From assembly GCA_049472395.1 (NCBI GenBank), contig JBLIRR010000014.1, positions 62,001 through 126,000 on the forward strand: a stretch of 64,000 bases of DNA, given 5' to 3'. The position numbers and the translations under genes were made by a program. Under the pieces are notes generated by a model. That model saw only the letters and a program-made list of their open reading frames with translations, was not told where the DNA came from and ran no database searches. Each line of letters begins with the position of its first letter. Position 1 is the first letter of the stretch. The DNA is from JBLIRR01 sp049472395 (lineage in GTDB: Bacteria > SZUA-182 > DTGQ01 > JBLIRR01). This document shows, piece by piece, positions 57,722-64,000 of this stretch.

Positions 57722-58786
57722 ATGGAAAGTACAGTCATGGAAAGGCGCAGAGAGAAAAAATATCCAAAAAAAAAGCGTCAGCCTATAAAGGTTGGCATTG
57801 TCGGTCTGGGCTATTGGGGACCGAATCTTGCTCGTAATTTTTCTTCTAATGGCATAGCAAAACTCACAGCGCTATGCGATTTGGATGAAAAACGGCTAAG
57901 TAAAATAGGCCAACACTATCCTTCATCAAAGCAATTTAGCAATTATTCGGATTTCTTGAAGGAGATCGATGCCGTAGCCATTGCCACTCCCGTGGATACG
58001 CATTATAAATTGGCTAAGATTGCCCTGGGATCAGGCAAGCATTGTCTTATAGAAAAACCGATGACTGCGACCGTGGCTGAAGCAGAAGAACTTCTCTATA
58101 TTGCCAAAAAAAACTCCCTGGTTTTGGCTGTCGATCATACCTTTCTTTTCACCGGCGCAGTGCAGAAAATTAAAGAAATAATAAATTCCGGAGACTTGGG
58201 TGAAATTTGGTATTATGATAGCGTGCGCATAAACTTGGGTCTTTTTCAACGCGACATCAATGTTGTGTGGGACCTTGCCCCTCATGATCTTTCCATAATG
58301 GACTATTTGCTTGGAAAGGAGGCATGCACGCTGGTTTGCTTGGGCACTTCACATGTGCCATCAGGACTTGCGGATGTGGCCTATCTGAATCTGGAATTCG
58401 GTAATGGATTTGTGGCTAATTTTCATGTCAATTGGTTATCGCCTGTCAAAATTCGCTCCATTATCATAGGTGGCAGCAAAAAGATGCTGGTGTATGATGA
58501 TATGGAACCCTCGGAGAAAATCCGGATATACAACAAGGGCATTGACTTAGAGCATATCACCAAGGAGAAAGAATATGAGGCCCTTGTACACTATCGCACG
58601 GGTGATATGTATGCGCCGGCCATTTCTCCGAAAGAGGCCTTAAATCAAGAAGCTGAGAATTTTGTCTCTGCCATAAACGGTGACGGCACATTGGTGGCTG
58701 ACGGGGAAGCAGGATTGCGAGTAGTAAAGCTTCTTGCGGCAAGTGATAGATCTTTGTTGCGTTTTGGGGCACGAGTTCGCGTATGA
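57722..58786 (+). CDS. Gfo/Idh/MocA oxidoreductase (nucleotide-sugar 3-dehydrogenase type)
   Basis: A 354-residue NAD(P)-dependent sugar dehydrogenase. The Rossmann motif is VGIVGLGYWGPNLARNF, followed by ALCDLDEKRL, AIATPVDTHYKLAK and the family EKP motif in CLIEKPMTATVAEAEELL. With the acetyltransferase and aminotransferase that follow, it fits a WbpB/WlbA-like step that oxidises C3 of a UDP-GlcNAc-derived sugar. The start of the gene has an excellent GGGAGGAATAGGAG ribosome-binding region. Its stop overlaps the next ATG (ATGA). A UDP-GlcNAc 6-dehydrogenase (WbpA) is not in the window. Confidence 0.9.
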   Translation: MESTVMERRREKKYPKKKRQPIKVGIVGLGYWGPNLARNFSSNGIAKLTALCDLDEKRLSKIGQHYPSSKQFSNYSDFLKEIDAVAIATPVDTHYKLAKIALGSGKHCLIEKPMTATVAEAEELLYIAKKNSLVLAVDHTFLFTGAVQKIKEIINSGDLGEIWYYDSVRINLGLFQRDINVVWDLAPHDLSIMDYLLGKEACTLVCLGTSHVPSGLADVAYLNLEFGNGFVANFHVNWLSPVKIRSIIIGGSKKMLVYDDMEPSEKIRIYNKGIDLEHITKEKEYEALVHYRTGDMYAPAISPKEALNQEAENFVSAINGDGTLVADGEAGLRVVKLLAASDRSLLRFGARVRV

Positions 58787-59349
58787 TAAAATTAGGCAAA
58801 GAAGTTCATATCCATGAGAACGCCTCTCTCTCAGACTGTATAATAGGAGATGAATGTCTGATTGGCCCACATGTGGAAATCCATAATGGGGTAACACTCG
58901 GCAGAGGAGTAAAACTATTTAGTTTTATAAATCTCTATGGATGCCACATTGGAGATAACACCAAGGTGGGGACCTTTGTGGAAATCCAAAAAGGGGTAAG
59001 AATCGGAGCGCGTTGTAAGATCTCCAGTCATTCCTTTCTGTGCGAAGGAGTGACACTTGAGGATGAGGTATTTATCGGCCATGGTGTGAAGTTTATTAAT
59101 GACCGTCTTCCCAGGGCTACACGAGCCGATGGAAAGCTAAAAGACGATAATGATTGGATTGTAGTTCCAACTGCCATCCATCACCGCGCTTCCATAGGCT
59201 CCGGCGCAGTGTTAATGTGCGGGATATCCGTGGGAGCAGGAGCAATAGTAGGATCTGGCGCGGTAGTGACCAGAGATATTCCTGAAAAAGAAATCTGGGT
59301 TGGAAATCCTGCCCAATATTTAAGAGATATTAAGACAGAAGAAGAATAA
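58783..59349 (+). CDS. Left-handed beta-helix sugar N-acetyltransferase (WbpD/WlbB-like)
   Basis: A 188-residue hexapeptide-repeat acyltransferase: repeated [LIV]-G-x-x-x-x units (IIGDECLIGPHVEIHNGVTL, IGDNTKVGTFVEIQKGVRIG, IGSGAVLMCGISVGAGAIVG) form the beta helix, with NDRLPRATRADG as a loop and a C-terminal EIWVGNPAQYLRDI. This is the WbpD/WlbB pattern; it would acetylate a 3-amino group of a UDP-sugar with acetyl-CoA. Position between the dehydrogenase and the aminotransferase supports the assignment. ATGA overlap with the preceding gene. Confidence 0.92.
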   Translation: MIKLGKEVHIHENASLSDCIIGDECLIGPHVEIHNGVTLGRGVKLFSFINLYGCHIGDNTKVGTFVEIQKGVRIGARCKISSHSFLCEGVTLEDEVFIGHGVKFINDRLPRATRADGKLKDDNDWIVVPTAIHHRASIGSGAVLMCGISVGAGAIVGSGAVVTRDIPEKEIWVGNPAQYLRDIKTEEE

Positions 59350-59361
59350 GGAGACTTTTTG

Positions 59362-60468
59362 ATGCATGTGCCCTTTATAGATCTGATAAAAACACATACC
59401 CCTTTGAACCAGGAGATTCTCGCAGCTTGGGAAGAGATACTGAATACAACCCGTTTTGTGGGAGGCCCTCATGTAGATGCCTTTGAAGATGAATTTGCCG
59501 GGGCCTGCGGGGTAAAATATGCGGTTGCTGTTCATTCGGGAACCGATGGCATTCGTTTGGCATTACTCGCCCTTGGTGTAAAACCGGGAGATGAGATAAT
59601 TACCGTTCCAAATACCTTTATCGCTACGACAGAGGCTATTACCCAGGCGGGTGCAAAACCTATCTTTATAGATATAGATCCCCACACCTATAACATGGAT
59701 GTCAATAAAATTGAGTCCGCCATAACTGCACATACAGTGGGAATTGTGCCTGTTCATTTGTATGGGCAGCCCTGTGATATGGACCCTATTTGCCAAATCG
59801 CAAAAGATAAAAACCTATGGGTATTAGAGGATGCCTGTCAAGCCCATTTGGCCGAATATAAGGACAAAAAAGCAGGCTCTTTGGGCGACGCTGCTGCCTT
59901 TTCTTTTTACCCTGGAAAAAACCTTGGCTCGTGCGGCGAAGGAGGGGCAGTCACCACAGATAATCCAGACCTAGCTCAGACAGTGCGCATGCTGCGCGAT
60001 CATGGCCAGGCCAGAAAATATTACCATGACAGGGAAGGTTACAATGCGCGCCTATCCGCCCTGCAATGCGCAGCACTTCGCATTAAATTAAAGCATTTAC
60101 CCTCATGGACAAAGCAGCGCCAGAGGAATGCGGATAAATATACAGAATATTTACAAAATATCAACGGCGTTACACTACCTTTTGTGCCCTCATGGGCCAA
60201 GCCGGTCTGGCATCTTTATGTTATCCTGGTGGAAAACCGCGATAGAATACAATCGCAATTATCGGATATGGGCGTATCAACTGCCCTTCATTATCCTATT
60301 CCCCTCCATTTACAGAAGGCTTATTCATATTTTGCTTTTGATAAGGGAGCCTTCCCCGTCACAGAGTCTTGCGCCACAAGGCTTTTATCCCTGCCTATGT
60401 TTCCTGAGCTTACCGAGGATCAGATTTTCCATGTGGCAGAATGTTTGCGTAAAATAATAGTTAGCTAG
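59362..60468 (+). CDS. DegT/DnrJ/EryC1-type sugar aminotransferase (WbpE/WlbC-like)
   Basis: A 368-residue PLP aminotransferase. VPFIDLIKTHTPLNQEIL, GVKYAVAVHSGTDGIRLALL, EIITVPNTFIATTEAI, VLEDACQAHLAEYKDKKAGS and the PLP-lysine segment AAFSFYPGKNLGSCGEGGAV are typical. It would transfer an amino group from glutamate to the 3-keto sugar made by the dehydrogenase two genes upstream. AAGGAG eight bases before ATG 59362 favours this start over TTG 59359. Together with the two preceding genes it forms a likely 3-acetamido-sugar pathway. Confidence 0.94.
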   Translation: MHVPFIDLIKTHTPLNQEILAAWEEILNTTRFVGGPHVDAFEDEFAGACGVKYAVAVHSGTDGIRLALLALGVKPGDEIITVPNTFIATTEAITQAGAKPIFIDIDPHTYNMDVNKIESAITAHTVGIVPVHLYGQPCDMDPICQIAKDKNLWVLEDACQAHLAEYKDKKAGSLGDAAAFSFYPGKNLGSCGEGGAVTTDNPDLAQTVRMLRDHGQARKYYHDREGYNARLSALQCAALRIKLKHLPSWTKQRQRNADKYTEYLQNINGVTLPFVPSWAKPVWHLYVILVENRDRIQSQLSDMGVSTALHYPIPLHLQKAYSYFAFDKGAFPVTESCATRLLSLPMFPELTEDQIFHVAECLRKIIVS

Positions 60469-60483
60469 CTGTGTAAAAATAGA

Positions 60484-61788
60484 ATGGGGTATACAGGACA
60501 CATATTTAAGACGAAGGGATTTCCTGGCGCATTTTCCCGCCTCGGCCAAATTATTAATCGTTTCGGGGTAACCAGCAAAAAGATTGACAATTGCCTAGAT
60601 ACCTTTATTAACATTACGGATGAATTCGGCTACAATCCAACCCTTTGTGCAACAGCAATACTCTTAGACAGCCACTCTGAGGTACTACAGAAATTGAATC
60701 AGAGAAACGCAGAGGTGGCAATTCATGGCTATATCCATACTGATTATACCACTTTGTCGGAGGAAGAAATCAATGACCACTTTAAGAAATCCAAGGAATT
60801 ATTTAAAAATTATAGCATTCCTTTTTCCGGCTTCCGGTTTCCCTATCTTAGTTATAATGAGCTAAGTTTAAATGCGGTGAGAAGAAATGGTTTTTTATGG
60901 AGTTCTAACCAGGCAATTTGCTGGAATGTGCTCGACAAAAATACGATTGCACAGGAAAAATGGGAAAATTTTCAAAGGGTCATCGATACCTTATATACAA
61001 CCAGAGATGCGTCGAATTACTTATCATTGCCAAAGATTGAAGAAGATTGTGTAGATATCCCTGTGTCTGTGCCCGATGATGAGATCATTATTGATAGATT
61101 AGGAATAACCGATGAAAGAGGGATTGGCCAAATCTGGCACAAAATCCTTGACGCAAGTTATGTGAGAGGAGAACTCTTTACACTTCAGTCCCATCATGAA
61201 AGGGTGCCCTTTTATGGGAGCGCTTTACGATCTCTCCTGAAAAAGGCAAAGGACTTATCTCCAAAGGTGTGGATTGTTCCTTTAAAAGAAATCGCTGCCT
61301 GGTGGAAGGAAAAAGATGAATTTAATTTTCAGATAACATCACAAAAAAAGGGTTGTTATCATATAAAAGCCCATTGTTCACCCAGGGCGACTATTCTGGT
61401 TAAAAAACCTCATACAGGCGATTCCTCTTCGACCTTATTTGATCATTACAACCTTATTAAAGAAAGAGAATTTGATATTACAAGTGATAAAAAACCCATC
61501 ATAGGAATTGCGCATCATAGCCCTCAGGGATTGATTAATTTCCTTCGGCAAGAGGGCTTTATGACGGAGGTTAGTTCTGATAGAGATGAGTATGCTCTTT
61601 ACCTCGACACTTATTATACCTTCAATGCTGATGATGAAAAGAAATTAATAGACATAATTGAAGATTCACCCTCTCCTTTGCTAAGATTTTGGAGATGGCC
61701 CAATAAAGCCCAAAGCGCGTTATCCATCACCGGAGATATCGATAGCATCACCCTCATTGATTTTGTGAGACGATATTTGGCCTTTTAA
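60484..61788 (+). CDS. Polysaccharide-deacetylase-like protein with split/permuted motifs
   Basis: A 434-residue protein of NodB-like deacetylase type. Near the N-terminus AIHGYIHTDYTTLS (about 80-93) supplies the metal-binding histidines and PFSGFRFPYLSYNEL the next motif. The Asp-containing motif that normally comes first in the fold (TFDDG) appears only at the C-terminal end, in ALSITGDIDSITLID (about 409-423). The order therefore looks circularly permuted. I recall a family with this order, ending WPNGA-S-LAITGDIDA. It may deacetylate or otherwise process the exopolysaccharide. No signal peptide is seen, so it may act in the cytoplasm. Ribosome-binding site weak. Confidence 0.78.
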   Translation: MGYTGHIFKTKGFPGAFSRLGQIINRFGVTSKKIDNCLDTFINITDEFGYNPTLCATAILLDSHSEVLQKLNQRNAEVAIHGYIHTDYTTLSEEEINDHFKKSKELFKNYSIPFSGFRFPYLSYNELSLNAVRRNGFLWSSNQAICWNVLDKNTIAQEKWENFQRVIDTLYTTRDASNYLSLPKIEEDCVDIPVSVPDDEIIIDRLGITDERGIGQIWHKILDASYVRGELFTLQSHHERVPFYGSALRSLLKKAKDLSPKVWIVPLKEIAAWWKEKDEFNFQITSQKKGCYHIKAHCSPRATILVKKPHTGDSSSTLFDHYNLIKEREFDITSDKKPIIGIAHHSPQGLINFLRQEGFMTEVSSDRDEYALYLDTYYTFNADDEKKLIDIIEDSPSPLLRFWRWPNKAQSALSITGDIDSITLIDFVRRYLAF

Positions 61789-61910
61789 AACTTGAATATT
61801 AAAATTTCTGATAAGATAAATTTAAGGTTTTCAATTACGCACTATCCTCATTAAGAGGAGTAGCATCAAACCTAAATAACATCTCAATTTTCTAATAACT
61901 TAATCCAAAG

Positions 61911-63077
61911 ATGAAAAAAATTGGTGCTGTCATTACCGGCGGGGATTTTCAAGGCTTAGGTGTCCTAAGAAGTTTAGCCCGACGGAATATTCCTGTATAT
62001 CTCATAGACAATGACCTTTGCATTGGAAGATTTTCCAGGTTCAATAAAAAATTTGCCAAATCACCACAAGTCGGCGATGAGGACCATTACCTTGATTTCT
62101 TGATAAATCTGGCTAAAAGAGAACGTCTGGATGGGTGGGTGATCTTTCCAAATAGTGATGAAATAGTTTCTATTCTATCAAGGCACAAGAAACAACTTGA
62201 GAAATATTACAGGATCCCCACACCAGCATGGCAGACAACTAAATATGTATATAACAAAAAGCTCACTTACCAGTTAGCCAATAAAATAGGTATCCCCATT
62301 CCCAAAACATATTACCCCCAGAGCCTTGAAGAGATTAGAGAGCTTGAATTGGAATTTCCGGTTATTATCAAGCCCGCTATTAGGGATCACTTCTATAATA
62401 AAACTAAAGTCAAGGCATACTGGATAAATAATAGAGAGAAGCTCATTCAATATTATCAAAAAGTCCGCTCCGTTATTGATCCTTCGGAGATTCTGGTTCA
62501 GGAGTTCATTCCGGGAGGGCCCAAACATCTTTTTTCCTTCTGTCCGCTATTTAAAGAGGGGTGGGTATTGGCAAGAATCAGTGGCAGACGGACTAGGCAG
62601 CATCCAATGGATTTTGGACATGCCACCACTTTTGCCGAATTGGTAGAGCTTCCGGAGCTAGAGGCTATTGGCAGTAAATTTTTAAAGGAAATAAATTATT
62701 ATGGCCTTGCTGAAGTGGAGTTTATGCAAGATCCAAGAGATGGAATATTCAAATTTATCGAGGTAAATCCAAGGGTCTGGGGTTGGCACACTTTAGCTAT
62801 TGGAGCAGGAGTTGATTTACCTTACCTTTTATATCAAGACATGATAGGTAAAAAAGTTGAGGCAAAACCAGCTGTTGAAAATCTCAAATGGTTTCGGTTG
62901 ACTACTGATATTGCCACTGTGTTCTCAGAAATTATTAAAAACCATATGAAGGTTAAGGATTATGTGATCTCACTAAAAGGGAAAAAGACCTTTGCTGTTT
63001 TTTCCCTCGAGGATCCTATCCCTTTTTTTATGGAAATAATAATGATTCCATATTTATGGCGAAAGAGAGGTTTTTAA
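61911..63077 (+). CDS. ATP-grasp ligase
   Basis: A 388-residue ATP-grasp-fold protein. It begins with a PreATP-grasp Rossmann-like segment (AVITGGDFQGLGVLRSLARR, PVYLIDNDLCIGRFSRF), has KLTYQLANKIGIPIPKTYYP, the ATP-binding EFPVIIKPAIRDHFYNK, ILVQEFIPGG and the metal-binding end FKFIEVNPRVWGWHTLA. These enzymes join a carboxylate to an amine or thiol with ATP. In a polysaccharide operon it may add an amino acid to a sugar or lipid, but the substrate is unknown. It ends one base before the next gene, implying co-transcription. Confidence 0.9.
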   Translation: MKKIGAVITGGDFQGLGVLRSLARRNIPVYLIDNDLCIGRFSRFNKKFAKSPQVGDEDHYLDFLINLAKRERLDGWVIFPNSDEIVSILSRHKKQLEKYYRIPTPAWQTTKYVYNKKLTYQLANKIGIPIPKTYYPQSLEEIRELELEFPVIIKPAIRDHFYNKTKVKAYWINNREKLIQYYQKVRSVIDPSEILVQEFIPGGPKHLFSFCPLFKEGWVLARISGRRTRQHPMDFGHATTFAELVELPELEAIGSKFLKEINYYGLAEVEFMQDPRDGIFKFIEVNPRVWGWHTLAIGAGVDLPYLLYQDMIGKKVEAKPAVENLKWFRLTTDIATVFSEIIKNHMKVKDYVISLKGKKTFAVFSLEDPIPFFMEIIMIPYLWRKRGF

Positions 63078-63078
63078 A

Positions 63079-63876
63079 ATGATTGCTTTCATTTCCAGTT
63101 TAATTTTGGCAATAATAATTCTGATACCCCTTGGATTTAAATGGGAAATAAAGGGGAAAATTTCTATTTTAGGGGCGCTGACTATAGGTCTGATAACAGC
63201 AGCCCTTATAAGGGCAATATTAGGAATATATGGAAATCTTAGTCTTCTACAGCTAATCCCCTTGGAAATTTTTATCATTTCTTTACTTGCCGGATTGGCA
63301 ATATTATCTCGCTTCTATAGGGATCCAGAAAGAGTTCCGCCCAATGAAAGGCGTGTTATCCTGTCTCCTGCTGATGGTAAGTTACTTTATGTGAAAAAGA
63401 TAGAGGCCGGCAAAGTACCTTATTCCCAGAAAAAAGGCAAAAGATTTAAATTACATGATCTGACGAAATCAGATATATTAAACGAGGGTAGTTACCTCAT
63501 AGGCATCGGCATGAATTTTCTAAATGTTCATGTCAATAGGTCTCCCATCAGCGGCAAAATAAACATTCTTAAGCATATCAAGGGGAACTTTTTTTCTCTA
63601 AAAAAAGAAGAGTCGCTATTGCAAAACGAACGAGTTTTAATGGTAATAAAAAATGATGAATTTGCAGTAGGAATAGTGCAGATAGCATCCCGTTTGGTTA
63701 GAAGAATTACAAGCTATCTAAGGGAAGGAGAATCTGTAAAAATTGGACAGAGAGTGGGAATGATTAAGTTTGGATCTCAAGTTGATGTTGTACTTCCGAA
63801 TATGGAGGGTCTTGAAATCTCAGTAAATGTTGGAGAGGAATTAAAGGCAGGTGTTTCCATAATAGCGAAGTACTAA
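63079..63876 (+). CDS. Phosphatidylserine-decarboxylase-like protein
   Basis: A 265-residue membrane protein of the PSD family. Three hydrophobic segments (FISSLILAIIILIPLGF, ISILGALTIGLITAALI and LIPLEIFIISLLAGLAIL) are followed by the family core: FYRDPERVPPNERRVILSPADG, the HVNRSPISGKI segment and, near the end, MIKFGSQVDVVLP. The GS in FGSQ is the self-cleavage site that gives the pyruvoyl group (LGST or MGSR in other members). It would decarboxylate phosphatidylserine or a related phosphoserine-like head group. Its place inside a polysaccharide operon, one base after an ATP-grasp gene, suggests a special substrate or lipid-linked step rather than bulk lipid synthesis. Confidence 0.88.
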   Translation: MIAFISSLILAIIILIPLGFKWEIKGKISILGALTIGLITAALIRAILGIYGNLSLLQLIPLEIFIISLLAGLAILSRFYRDPERVPPNERRVILSPADGKLLYVKKIEAGKVPYSQKKGKRFKLHDLTKSDILNEGSYLIGIGMNFLNVHVNRSPISGKINILKHIKGNFFSLKKEESLLQNERVLMVIKNDEFAVGIVQIASRLVRRITSYLREGESVKIGQRVGMIKFGSQVDVVLPNMEGLEISVNVGEELKAGVSIIAKY

Positions 63877-63946
63877 TATATTTTGAAAACATGCGTTATA
63901 AAAAAGTATTGGCATGACAAAACAGTTAAATTATTAAAAGGGGAAC

Positions 63947-64000
63947 ATGTCTAAAATGCTGAAGGTAGTTATTCTCACAACCAATCTGCCGGAAGACACC
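63947..64000 (+). CDS. Start of a further operon gene, cut by the window edge
   Basis: Only 18 codons are present: MSKMLKVVILTTNLPEDT. AAAAGGGG lies upstream of the two possible ATGs (63947 and 63956). KVVILTTNLPED resembles the N-terminus of formyltransferase-like or glycosyltransferase-like proteins, but this is too short to assign. Confidence 0.6.
   Translation, partial: MSKMLKVVILTTNLPEDT

Overview
The window is an AT-rich chromosomal segment from an uncultured diderm (Gram-negative) bacterium. An outer-membrane/periplasmic quality-control protease, a SurA-like chaperone, a Wzz-type polysaccharide co-polymerase and several multiheme c-type cytochromes all imply an envelope with a periplasm. 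HdrABC with an NAD(P)H/flavin module and large multiheme cytochromes suggest an anaerobic or facultatively anaerobic respiratory or syntrophic lifestyle. BshA suggests bacillithiol as the low-molecular-weight thiol. I cannot assign a phylum from this sequence alone. Candidates sharing several traits are Desulfobacterota, Planctomycetota (Brocadiales), Nitrospirota and Omnitrophota.

Layout. 0-10 kb: the start of a UPF0280 gene running off the left edge, a tandem PilZ (c-di-GMP) membrane protein, a membrane-anchored PAS/sigma-54 activator, a BepA-like M48 protease with TPRs, a small periplasmic repeat protein, and an operon of an unrecognised protein, a divergent GlgB and a Nudix hydrolase. 10-18 kb: a secreted beta-domain protein overlapping hisB, then a minus-strand set of FkbM methyltransferase, sulfatase-like enzyme and a 1001-residue MFS/spermidine-synthase-like/TPR fusion. 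18-38 kb: the most unusual region. It holds three Gly/Tyr-rich low-complexity secreted proteins, two of which carry a CxxCH haem motif at or near the C-terminus; an octahaem NapC/NirT-type cytochrome; a 1322-residue fusion of about 30 membrane segments with a 12-haem cytochrome; an hdrC-hdrB-hdrA-mvhD-FrhB/FeS-AsrA-like-AsrB-like electron-transfer operon; and a response regulator with a sensor kinase whose periplasmic domain itself carries two haem motifs. Together these look like one redox module linking cytosolic flavin/iron-sulfur chemistry, membrane quinone and periplasmic or cell-surface haems, with its own redox sensor.

38-53 kb: housekeeping and envelope genes: HIT hydrolase, a compositionally distinct radical SAM protein, a TPR protein, an fxsA-bshA-ABC-ABC operon with a heterodimeric exporter, a SurA-like isomerase, a DASS transporter with an Usp-like partner, and a gpmI-aminotransferase-CoaC operon. 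53-64 kb: a 1.36-kb, very AT-rich leader with internal direct repeats precedes an exopolysaccharide operon (Wzz, tyrosine autokinase, initiating sugar transferase with a degenerate GGDEF-like domain, a 3-amino-sugar pathway of dehydrogenase, acetyltransferase and aminotransferase, a deacetylase, an ATP-grasp ligase and a phosphatidylserine-decarboxylase-like protein), which continues past the right edge.

Several intergenic regions carry palindromic dispersed repeats of two families (tandem AACAGGAT-type and ACAGAGGACACAGAG-type). Two transcription units (M48 protease; fxsA operon) have promoter spacing that predicts leaderless mRNAs. No rRNA, tRNA, CRISPR array or intact insertion sequence was seen.
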